17,913 nt of DNA, from positions 1 to 17,913 of the forward strand of contig NZ_URNN01000065.1 in NCBI RefSeq assembly GCF_900549175.1. Reading direction: 5' to 3'. The notes under the pieces were generated by a model, which was not told the origin of the DNA, did no database searches, and saw only the letters and a list, made by a program, of their open reading frames with translations. Numbering within the stretch: position 1 is the stretch's first letter; each line of letters opens with the position of its first letter. The position numbers were made by a program, and so were the translations under genes. This DNA is from an uncultured Prevotella sp. GTDB taxonomy: Bacteria > Bacteroidota > Bacteroidia > Bacteroidales > Bacteroidaceae. Shown here in pieces: positions 7,028 to 13,892 of the stretch.

Positions 7028-8400
7028 CTTACCGTGTTGACACGGTCTTCATCGTTGATACATACCAGTTCGTCGTGTATGCCTACGTATATCACATATC
7101 CGTCTTCTGTATCTTTGGCATACGATGCCGTAATCTTTGTCGGGGCATCGTATATTGTCTTTGCCGTTGCCATGATTTCGTTTTGCAGGAATGTGTTCTG
7201 TATGTCAAGACGCACCACCTTTCGCTGGTTGCTGATATAGAACAGATTTCCTCCGGCGGCCATCAGCTTGTCTACGGTTTCGCCTCTGGGCAGATTGTAG
7301 ATTTTTGTGGCTATGGTGTCGTTGCTGTCCTGCCGGTAAATTTCGTTGGCGGAGTTCACGTAGTAGATGTTGTTATGGCCGTCGGTGCAAGCGGCGAGTA
7401 TCTCGCCCGTCACGTTGAAGAGACCTGTGTGATGCGGAATACGCCACAGGGCATTGTCGGTGAGCATGAGCGTGAATCCCTTACGCCCGTCGGTGGTTAT
7501 CACGTTTCCGCAGTATTGGGGGACTCTGCGGCGGATGGCCACAGGGACAAAGTCGTGCAGGTTTTCGCTAAGCACGACATGGCCGCCATCGATGAAATAG
7601 TGAGTTTTGCCGGCCTTATGGTGCACTTGGGCCGTAAAACCGAGCTGCACTTCCCTGAGTGTGGTGCCGTCGGCTTTGTCAATGTACATTTTGTTGTCGG
7701 TGAGTACATAAAGCTTGTCATCGGACACAGATACATTATACACTCTTTCTCCTTCGTGCATCACCGTCGCTTGGTTTGTGGCAAGGTCAATGCGTATCAG
7801 ACCATACTGTGATGAAACCACGACACAGGCGTCGCCGCACTTGCAAATGTTGTGCGTCATGAACGGGCGGCCGGACCTGAACGTCTCGCTGTCTTTTCCC
7901 GGATAAAGCAGCGTCAGCGTGTCGGCACCGTTTCGCAGGCCGTAGAATCCTTGGCTTGTCGCGGCATAGACCATGTTGTCGGTGACAAGGATGTCGTATA
8001 CGGAGTAGCTGTCGCCCTTGACGGGGATGTTGTATTTGTCGAGCAGTACAGGGTGCCCTTCGGCAACGATTCTTTTCTGTAGTCCGGAGTTGCGTATGCC
8101 GAGCCAGTATTTCACTTGTCCGGGTTCTCTTCTGTCTGCCGCAACCTTGTAAATCCTGTCAGTACCTATATTATATGATCTCTGTACGTTGTCTCCGATG
8201 TACCATATGTCACCTGTGCTGCTTCCTATCCAGCATCCGGAATCTCCGTCGGTGGATATGGATGTCAGCTGTTCGTCGAAGTAAAGTTCTTTTTCTCCGA
8301 TGGTTTTGGGTTGTTCGTATTCATTGCAGCCTGTCATTATCAGTGACAGTACGATAAGTAGTGTGAATGGATTAAATCGTATCATTTTTTGCGTTATCAT
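6841..8400 (-). CDS. Propeller sensor lipoprotein, N-terminal part (frameshifted)
   Basis: The first half of a split sensor, 519 residues as read. The N-terminus MIRFNPFTLLIVLSLIMTGCNE is a lipoprotein signal with lipobox MTGC. Residues ~40-470 repeat short beta-rich units typical of Bacteroidetes periplasmic propeller sensors (GCWIGSSTGDIWYIGDN, MVYAATSQGFYGLRNGADT, CVVVSSQYGLIRIDLATN, LYVLTDNKMYIDKADGTTL). The last residues after GTIYIY are out-of-frame readthrough and end at 6841, so the native frame is lost at the (AT)6 tract. The start may be the ATG at 8400 or at 8385; the latter sits behind an A-rich stretch and gives a tidier signal peptide. A TAnnTTTG motif lies 20 nt above the first. 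If the frame is never restored this is a pseudogene; if the tract varies it is a phase-variable sensor. Confidence 0.75.
   Translation of the reverse strand: MITQKMIRFNPFTLLIVLSLIMTGCNEYEQPKTIGEKELYFDEQLTSISTDGDSGCWIGSSTGDIWYIGDNVQRSYNIGTDRIYKVAADRREPGQVKYWLGIRNSGLQKRIVAEGHPVLLDKYNIPVKGDSYSVYDILVTDNMVYAATSQGFYGLRNGADTLTLLYPGKDSETFRSGRPFMTHNICKCGDACVVVSSQYGLIRIDLATNQATVMHEGERVYNVSVSDDKLYVLTDNKMYIDKADGTTLREVQLGFTAQVHHKAGKTHYFIDGGHVVLSENLHDFVPVAIRRRVPQYCGNVITTDGRKGFTLMLTDNALWRIPHHTGLFNVTGEILAACTDGHNNIYYVNSANEIYRQDSNDTIATKIYNLPRGETVDKLMAAGGNLFYISNQRKVVRLDIQNTFLQNEIMATAKTIYDAPTKITASYAKDTEDGYVIYVGIHDELVCINDEDRVNTVRCMSGKYITAFYSTPSSGTIYIYQRLTRVCFTDAAIASNPSTTPKTTTSYATLPSPASTYRS
6961..6972. repeat. (AT)6 dinucleotide tract at the frameshift junction
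   Basis: Six uninterrupted AT units lie exactly where the two frames of the propeller sensor must join. On the minus strand the upstream frame reads ACC ATA TAT ATA TAT CAA, while the downstream frame needs ACC ATA TAT ATA TCA. Five units therefore give a continuous reading TIYISTLNKG. The tract lies in the coding region before the membrane helix, so loss of frame removes the membrane anchor and the cytoplasmic part. Confidence 0.85.
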
Positions 8401-8420
8401 GTAAAATTCAGATTATAGTG

Positions 8421-8428
8421 CAAAGGTA
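8421..8428 (-). promoter_or_regulatory. Candidate -7 promoter motif for the propeller sensor
   Basis: The minus strand reads TACCTTTG, an exact TAnnTTTG match, 20 nt above the ATG at 8400 and 35 nt above the ATG at 8385. The short leader it implies favours the 8385 start. No -33 partner is clear. Confidence 0.45.
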
Positions 8429-8654
8429 TGTATTTTTATTCAAATAAAAGACTGATTTGTGGATGTTTTTTTTACGTCGGATTTCGTGACTTGCAAAAAG
8501 AAATAAAAAAGCGATGAAAGATACTTTAAGGTCCCAGCATCCCGTTTGTATCCTCCATCGTTTTGCATATTGTAATTAATTATCATTCCCCGATCATTTC
8601 CTTTTTGTGCCGAAACATACTGCAATACAGCCCGTACCGCGTATGTTTGTAATG

Positions 8655-8686
8655 CAAAAGTAGCCAAAAAGCGGCATATATACAAG
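8655..8686 (-). promoter_or_regulatory. Candidate second promoter upstream of the propeller sensor
   Basis: The minus strand reads TACTTTTG at 8662-8655, preceded by CTTG at 8686-8683 with 20 nt between. This is close to the Bacteroidetes TTTG plus TAnnTTTG arrangement. The transcript would carry about 250 nt of leader before the sensor, or could be a short RNA. Confidence 0.35.
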
Positions 8687-8767
8687 TGAGATTTGACCGT
8701 AAGTGGAATGTTCTGTCTTATTTGTGGAATACTTGTCTGAAAAAGATGTATATACGGATGTAAAAAG

Positions 8768-9520
8768 TTATAGTCTGTTGAAGCGTTCTATGAACCGTTT
8801 GCGGAAGAAGCGCCCCACCTTTACATAATCTATATCCTCGAACGGCGGATAGAACCGGCAGAAGTTGTCTTTCACCTCAAGCAGATATCTCACGTTGATG
8901 ATGTATTTCTGGCTTATCTGTCCGAAGTGGCTGTCGAGGTCGAGGATGGTGTCGTTGGTGACGCTTCGCTTCAGTCGTATCGGTGCTTCGCGTCCGGCCA
9001 CCACCACTTCCCATGAACGCAGGTCGTGGTTGTAGCGGAAAAGCCCGATGTCTTTGATGCGCACCAGCCGGAAGTCGACGGAGTTGGTGTAGAAGAGGAA
9101 GTGCTCTTCGTCCTGTTTTTTCACGTTGTCACCGGCAGCCACTTGCTGCCGTCTCTTCTTCTCCCTGTTTACAATGAGCCTCTGTATGACGATGTCGAGC
9201 TCTTTCGGGTCGATGGGTTTCAGCAGGAAGTCGAAGGCATTTCCGCGGAACGACGGCAGCATGTAGTCATCGTATGCCGTGCACATCACCACGTCAAAAT
9301 CACCGTTGTCGCTGTCTATCTGCTCGAGAAAGTCGAGTCCCGACATGTCCGGCATTTCCACATCGAGAAACAGCACGTCGGGGTGCTTCTCGTTAACCAG
9401 CTTCATGCCTGCCGTGGCATTGCAGGCGGTGCCGGCAATCTCTATGTCAGAGTACTCCCGCAGCCTTTCGGCGAGCAGGTTTATGGCTTTCTTGTCATCG
9501 TCTATCAGTATAACTTTCAT
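8768..9520 (-). CDS. LytTR-family response regulator
   Basis: A 250-residue two-domain regulator. The N-terminal receiver (residues 1-~120) has the acidic cluster D7-D9, phospho-acceptor D53 in LFLDVEMPDMSG, the T81 switch residue (MCTAYDDY) and conserved K101 (LLKPID). After a charged linker (REKKRRQQ), residues ~140-247 match the LytTR DNA-binding fold, including LKRSVTNDTILDLDSHFGQISQKYIIN and the final FFRKRFIERF. It is expected to be phosphorylated by the kinase encoded 16 nt upstream and to regulate genes from direct-repeat sites; its targets are not evident here. The kinase and regulator, probably with the upstream sulfatase, form one minus-strand transcription unit. Confidence 0.94.
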   Translation of the reverse strand: MKVILIDDDKKAINLLAERLREYSDIEIAGTACNATAGMKLVNEKHPDVLFLDVEMPDMSGLDFLEQIDSDNGDFDVVMCTAYDDYMLPSFRGNAFDFLLKPIDPKELDIVIQRLIVNREKKRRQQVAAGDNVKKQDEEHFLFYTNSVDFRLVRIKDIGLFRYNHDLRSWEVVVAGREAPIRLKRSVTNDTILDLDSHFGQISQKYIINVRYLLEVKDNFCRFYPPFEDIDYVKVGRFFRKRFIERFNRL

Positions 9521-9536
9521 GGGCTTTGGTTGTTTG

Positions 9537-11540
9537 TCAATGTGTTACTTTGTCTTTCTGCAATATTGGTATGTGCAGTTTCGATTCGCATCCGAGTATA
9601 TTTCCGTTCCCGTCTTTCTTGTTATGTATTTCGAATGTCATTTCGTCGGGTCTTGTCTGTTGTACGTTGATTACGCGCATGGTGTGGCGTATGATGTCCA
9701 GTCCGGTTCGTGTGCTGCTCCGTGAGACGCGTCTTATGTCGAACCCGTTGCCGTTGTCGGCCACAATTATGTCGGTGCCATCGTCGGCAAGGGTTATTCT
9801 TACGCTGAGTTCCTTCCTGCCTTCCTTGCCTTTCAGCCCGTGCTTTATGGCGTTCTCCACCAATATCTGCACGAACATGGTGGGTATGAGCCTTTCTTTG
9901 AGCATGTCATCGGTCGGAGCATCGACGGCGAACGTGAAGTCTTCTCCCATCATAGTGCGCTCTATGTCCACGTAGTATTTCACAAACTCCATCTCTTCGG
10001 CCAGGCTGATGTATGTATTGCGTGAAATGTCAAGACATGTCCTTATCAGTTTGGCCAGCGTCATCAGCTCGTCGCGCTCCCTGTTGCCTGAAGTGCTGAT
10101 GCGGTTGTTGAGCACGTTGAATATGAAGTGTGGCGAAATGCGGTTGCGGGCACTGTCGAGACGCAGCTGCATCATGTCCATCTCCATCTGCAACTTGCGC
10201 TTGCGCGAGTACACCGCGACGCACAAGAACAGTAGAATAACGAACACTATCACGGCTATGGTCATGGTCCGGTTGGTCTTCAGTGCGGCATCTTTCCTCT
10301 GTATCTCCAGTTCGTGGTGCAGCATGAGCGTGTCTTCCTTCAGTCGCTGCATTATCTCCGACGCCCTCATGTTCTGGTGGCTGTCGGCTATGGAGTCGCG
10401 CATGGCGATGGTGCGGCGCAGGTTTTCGCAGGCCGAACGGTAGTTGCCTGTGGCGGTATAGTATTCGAGCATGTACTTGTTGTGTATGTTTACGATGCCG
10501 TCTTCTATTGGTTCGTCGTGCGTGTATGCCCTCATTATTTCCGGCACCCGCTCCGGATGCCCCTGCCTTACGGCCATGCCGATGCGTATGGCCCGTGCGT
10601 AGTAGACGCCCATCCATATCGCGTTGTCGGTGAAGAAGCGTTCCGCCTCGTCCACATTCTGCTTTGCCTCGTCCATGCGGCCCATGTTCAGATATACGTC
10701 GGCCAGGTTTATCTTGCATGTGTACATGTCTATGCCGTAGTCGTTGTATCTGGTCAGCAGGTCTTTCATGCGCAGGAACATCTTCAGTGCGTTGTCATAG
10801 TCGCCGAGAAAATAGTAGTAGTTGCCGAAGTTGTTGAGATAGTAAACCTGCATGTTCACCGGCATGCGGTCGTAGAAGTTCCCACATTCTTTGTAGTATT
10901 TCAGCGAAGTGTCGTAGTCGTCGAGGTTCATGTATATCCTGGCCAGTCCGAGATAGAGCGTCACGTTCTTGATGTCGGGCAGCCGGAGCGAGTCGACGAG
11001 GAAGAGGGCGCGGCGGTACCACGATGCCGCTTTCGGCAAGTCGTTCATCTGCGTGTACGTGTCGGCCATGTTGGCGCACAGTTCCGGCAGGAATCCCTTG
11101 TCGTCGCTGTTCATCATTGCCTCGTATGCGGCGGTGTGCAGCTTGAGTATTTCGTTGTGGTTTGTGCGGTAGCGGTGGTAGTAGTTGGCCTTCACTTCGT
11201 ATGCGTGTGCCTTTATGCCGTTTATGCGCGGCGACGTTTTTTGCGCGTTTGCAAAGGCTATTGTGCGTTCGACGTACGGCAGCAGCGAGTCGGGCGTCTT
11301 CGAATTGAGGTGGTATTTGGCGTTGCGCAGATACACCTCATACCACTCCGTGCTGTCTTCCGCCTCGTCCAGATACCTGTTTATGATGGTCTGCACGTCC
11401 GGTTTTCTTGACGTGATGGCACTGTCGAGTGCGCTTATGCGCCCGCGTTGCGTGTTTCTTCTTTCCGTTTCATCCCCTTGACATCCTAAGACGGTCAGTG
11501 CTGTAAGTGTGGCGGCAATAATATAAAATACATTTCTCAT
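9537..11540 (-). CDS. Lipoprotein TPR sensor histidine kinase, LytS-type (His_kinase family)
   Basis: A 667-residue sensor kinase. The N-terminus ends in a lipobox (VLGC, C20), so the protein should be lipid-anchored as well as membrane-spanning. Residues ~50-380 are TPR-like helical repeats on the periplasmic side (LYLGLARIYMNLDDYDTSLKYY, YYLNNFGNYYYFLGDYDNALKMF, INLADVYLNMGRMDEA). A coiled coil and one membrane helix follow at about 425-445, with basic RKRK behind it. The kinase core has the His_kinase H-box SPHFIFNVLNN (H471), N-box VENAIKHG (N563) and glycine box DNGNGF (D595). This pairs with LytTR regulators in the LytS/LytT manner. The ATG follows the sulfatase stop by 46 nt with no promoter motif between. 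The TPR region likely senses a protein partner rather than a small ligand (inferred). Confidence 0.93.
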   Translation of the reverse strand: MRNVFYIIAATLTALTVLGCQGDETERRNTQRGRISALDSAITSRKPDVQTIINRYLDEAEDSTEWYEVYLRNAKYHLNSKTPDSLLPYVERTIAFANAQKTSPRINGIKAHAYEVKANYYHRYRTNHNEILKLHTAAYEAMMNSDDKGFLPELCANMADTYTQMNDLPKAASWYRRALFLVDSLRLPDIKNVTLYLGLARIYMNLDDYDTSLKYYKECGNFYDRMPVNMQVYYLNNFGNYYYFLGDYDNALKMFLRMKDLLTRYNDYGIDMYTCKINLADVYLNMGRMDEAKQNVDEAERFFTDNAIWMGVYYARAIRIGMAVRQGHPERVPEIMRAYTHDEPIEDGIVNIHNKYMLEYYTATGNYRSACENLRRTIAMRDSIADSHQNMRASEIMQRLKEDTLMLHHELEIQRKDAALKTNRTMTIAVIVFVILLFLCVAVYSRKRKLQMEMDMMQLRLDSARNRISPHFIFNVLNNRISTSGNRERDELMTLAKLIRTCLDISRNTYISLAEEMEFVKYYVDIERTMMGEDFTFAVDAPTDDMLKERLIPTMFVQILVENAIKHGLKGKEGRKELSVRITLADDGTDIIVADNGNGFDIRRVSRSSTRTGLDIIRHTMRVINVQQTRPDEMTFEIHNKKDGNGNILGCESKLHIPILQKDKVTH

Positions 11541-11586
11541 TTGTCAGGACTCGTTTTGTTTTTGTCATTATCACTTCGCCGTGTCT

Positions 11587-13014
11587 TCAGAACGTCTCCC
11601 CGGGCAGCGGCCAGTTGGGTGTCGGCTTGTGCATCTGCTTCATCTCCTTGTCAAACTGTTCCACCATCTCCGGATATTTGCCGGCCAGGTTGTTGCGCTC
11701 TTCGGGGTCCTCCCGCAGGTTGTACAGTTCCAGGGGCCTGTTTGGCTTCACCGTCACGCACTTCCAGTCGCCGCGCCGTGCCGCCCTTTGCTTGCCGGTA
11801 AACTCCCAGTAGAGCAGGCGGTTGTCTGTGTCCACCTTTCCGCCATAGAACAGCGGCAGTATGTTCATGCCGTTGATGCCCTGCGGCAGGGCCTTTTCGC
11901 CACCCGCCAGTGCGGCGAAGGTGGGCATGATGTCGGGGAAGTAGACTATGTTCTTGAGCTTCTGCACCGGCACGCGTCCCGGCTGGTTGACAATCATCGG
12001 CACGCGTATGCCGCCCTCATACAGTTGCCCCTTGCGCCCGTGAAATCCGGCGTTGCAGTTCAGTTCGGCTATCGGAGCCTGCACGGCCGCGCCGTTGTCC
12101 GAGGCGAAGATGACGAGAGTGTTCTCCCGCAGCCCCGTGCTGTCGAGATGTTCGAGCAGCCGCCCGATGGCGGCGTCCATGTGTGTGATGAGCGCGGCGT
12201 AGCGTTTGGTGTTCATCGACCAGTCGTTGCGGTCGTCATACCAGTTGGTGTCGTCGATGATGTAAGGCTCGTGCGGCGCGTCGTAGGCGAGATAGAGGAA
12301 GAAGGGCCGCTCCCTGTTGCGGTCAATGAACTTTATCGCGTCGTCGGTGGATATGTCGGTGTTGTGCCTTACGTGGCGGTCGTGTGCGTTTTCCTCTATC
12401 GTTGTCAGGCTGTCGCCCGCGAAACGGTAGTACGGATAATAGTAAGGGGAGTTGGAGTGTACGGTGCTAATGGTCCATCCGTAGAACTCGTGGAAGCCGC
12501 GGTGGTTGGGTGCGGCCCCCGGGTCGTAGCCGTCGAGATGCCATTTGTTTACAAGACAGGTGCGGTAACCGGCGGTCGAGAGCACCGTCGCTATGGTTGT
12601 GTCGGTAGGCAGGAGGTTTGCCCGCCGTATGTAGGTGGTGTCTCCCTGCGGCGATATCTTCATTCCGCGTATGCCGTTGGCCGTGCATGTGTTGTCGCGT
12701 ATGGTGGTGTTGCCGGTGTTCTTGCCCGTCATCAGCGAGCAGCGCGACGGCGACGATATGCCGCTTCCGGCATAACATTGCGTGAATGTGGTGCCCGTCT
12801 GCGACAGCCTGTCGATGTTGGGTGTCTTCACATGCTTGCTGCCGAAGCACGACAGGTCGCCATAGCCCATGTCGTCGGCCAGAATGAAGATGATGTTGGG
12901 ACGCTCCGGTGTGGCTTTCCGGGTGTCTGCGCCGGCAGCCTGTGCTCCCGCAGCCGATGACAGCAACCCTACGGCGGCAGCCATGGGGCCGTATCTGAAA
13001 CTGTTTTTCTTCAT
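11587..13014 (-). CDS. Exported sulfatase (S1 type, Ser-type active site)
   Basis: A 475-residue alkaline-phosphatase-superfamily sulfatase. The N-terminus (MKKNSFRYGPMAAAVGLLSSAAGAQA) looks like a signal peptide. Metal ligands appear in NIIFILADDMGYGD (D47, D48) and FASDNGA (D306, N307). The modification motif is SSPSR-x2-LMTG, with Ser at the position converted to formylglycine (S87), so a radical-SAM maturase (anSME) would be required; none is in the window. Other motifs are KWHLDG, APHEPY and GRKGQLYEGGIRVPMIV. Such enzymes remove sulfate from glycans or aryl sulfates; the substrate cannot be read. The frame opens at a TTG (13026), but the ATG at 13014 is preferred. It is first in the minus-strand cluster followed by the kinase and regulator, with the inverted-repeat element just upstream. 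Confidence 0.93.
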   Translation of the reverse strand: MKKNSFRYGPMAAAVGLLSSAAGAQAAGADTRKATPERPNIIFILADDMGYGDLSCFGSKHVKTPNIDRLSQTGTTFTQCYAGSGISSPSRCSLMTGKNTGNTTIRDNTCTANGIRGMKISPQGDTTYIRRANLLPTDTTIATVLSTAGYRTCLVNKWHLDGYDPGAAPNHRGFHEFYGWTISTVHSNSPYYYPYYRFAGDSLTTIEENAHDRHVRHNTDISTDDAIKFIDRNRERPFFLYLAYDAPHEPYIIDDTNWYDDRNDWSMNTKRYAALITHMDAAIGRLLEHLDSTGLRENTLVIFASDNGAAVQAPIAELNCNAGFHGRKGQLYEGGIRVPMIVNQPGRVPVQKLKNIVYFPDIMPTFAALAGGEKALPQGINGMNILPLFYGGKVDTDNRLLYWEFTGKQRAARRGDWKCVTVKPNRPLELYNLREDPEERNNLAGKYPEMVEQFDKEMKQMHKPTPNWPLPGETF

Positions 13015-13084
13015 AGTCGTAGTCAATAATATGTTTTCCTCTTTAAGTCAGGTGGCCGGTCTTCTGCTCTGCGGCCATTTTATT

Positions 13085-13239
13085 GAGGGTGTATCAAAAT
13101 ACAATGGGAACACATTTTGTAGGGACAGATTCTTGTATTTGTCCGCTCATAACGTGTTGATATTCAACGATTGCCAGACGGACAAATACAAGAATCTGTC
13201 CCTACAAGGCATCATGTAGCCATTTTGATACACCCTTCA
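13085..13239. mobile_element. Nested inverted-repeat element, MITE-like
   Basis: The outer arms are 13087-13100 (GGGTGTATCAAAAT) and 13222-13235 (exact complement), extended by imperfect TTGA flanks. Inside are 29-bp perfect arms at 13117-13145 and 13179-13207, and in the centre a small hairpin at 13156-13168. It has no coding capacity. It fills the gap between the FKBP stop (13 nt away) and the sulfatase start. Its left end is nearly the same as that of the inverted repeat at 4229. No clear target-site duplication is seen, so 'mobile' is an inference; it might instead be a repeat acting as a bidirectional terminator. Confidence 0.65.
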
Positions 13240-13251
13240 AAGGGTGGGGCG

Positions 13252-13881
13252 TCAGTCTTCCTGCACCGCAGGCGACCGGAAGTCGGTCAGAACCAGGTCG
13301 AATATGACGGTGCTGTAGGCCGGTATGTTGCCGTTGTCAACATTGCGGTAGGCCAGTTGGTAAGGTATATATACTTTCCAGCGGTCGCCGCGGCGCATGT
13401 TGAGCAGGGCCGTGATGAACCCGTCCCCCACTTCCGACACGCAGAAATCTGCCGTTGCGCTCGTTTCAGGGTCGTACTCGCCGTAGAACGTGCGGTCGAA
13501 CACATATCCGGCGGGGTACGACGGCGACGGCAGCAGCCGTCCCGTGTAGCTCACCGTTACGGTGTCGGTGTACAGCGGGCTGCCCGTTCCTCCGGCCGTG
13601 GCGTCACCTTCCTTCTCCACATGCACGATGATGTAGTCGGCGTTGGTGCCTGTCAGCTCGTCCGATTTCGACCATGCCTTCAGCCTTTTCCAGTCCGTGC
13701 GCGACGGGTCGGCCTCAAGCAGTGCCTTCACCGAGTCGCTCAGATGGTTGAAGAAGTTGTCGTTGGTGGCCTGCCAGTTGGCATATTCCTCCACCGTGTT
13801 GTCCTCTTCGCCGCACGATGCCATTGTCACCATCAGTGACAACAGCATCATGGCGAAAGCGGTTATTTTGTATCTCTTCAT
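13252..13881 (-). CDS. FKBP-type peptidyl-prolyl cis-trans isomerase lipoprotein
   Basis: A 209-residue lipoprotein. The signal MKRYKITAFAMMLLSLMVTMASC ends in a lipobox with C23, followed by acidic residues. The C-terminal ~120 residues resemble the FKBP fold: DTVTVSYTGRLL, YVFDRTF, FCVSEVGDGFITALLNMRRGDRWKVYIPYQLAY, and the closing STVIFDLVLTDF. These match the family's VxVHYTG, G-FD, GW..AL..M..G....IP..LAYG and L.F.VEL segments, though several active-site aromatics are altered. It probably assists folding of exported proteins, but catalytic activity is not certain. The gene begins 11 nt after the glycyl-tRNA synthetase stop and is almost surely co-transcribed with it. The ATG at 13881 is preferred to the TTG at 13890. 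Confidence 0.88.
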   Translation of the reverse strand: MKRYKITAFAMMLLSLMVTMASCGEEDNTVEEYANWQATNDNFFNHLSDSVKALLEADPSRTDWKRLKAWSKSDELTGTNADYIIVHVEKEGDATAGGTGSPLYTDTVTVSYTGRLLPSPSYPAGYVFDRTFYGEYDPETSATADFCVSEVGDGFITALLNMRRGDRWKVYIPYQLAYRNVDNGNIPAYSTVIFDLVLTDFRSPAVQED

Positions 13882-13892
13882 ATTTTGCAAGT

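Larger units (their letters stand above)
8401..8767. other. Non-coding gap upstream of the propeller sensor
   Basis: These 367 nt separate the response-regulator stop from the sensor start. They contain two candidate minus-strand -7 motifs (8421-8428 and 8655-8662). A minus-strand frame of 48 codons (ATG at 8586 to 8440) has no recognisable features and is not called as a gene. No terminator with a clear stem and T-run was found after the response regulator. Confidence 0.55.

Noticed and set aside
8440..8685. 81-codon minus frame as a gene
   Set aside because: No signal, motif or convincing start; its first part overlaps a promoter-like motif.
10314..11411. Long plus-strand open frame opposite the histidine kinase
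   Set aside because: It is a shadow of the kinase gene: Val/His/Cys-rich translation, no recognisable domain, while the minus frame has complete kinase motifs.
11581..12960. Plus-strand 459-codon frame opposite the sulfatase
   Set aside because: The minus frame has all sulfatase signatures; the plus translation is Arg/Val/Gly-rich with no family features.
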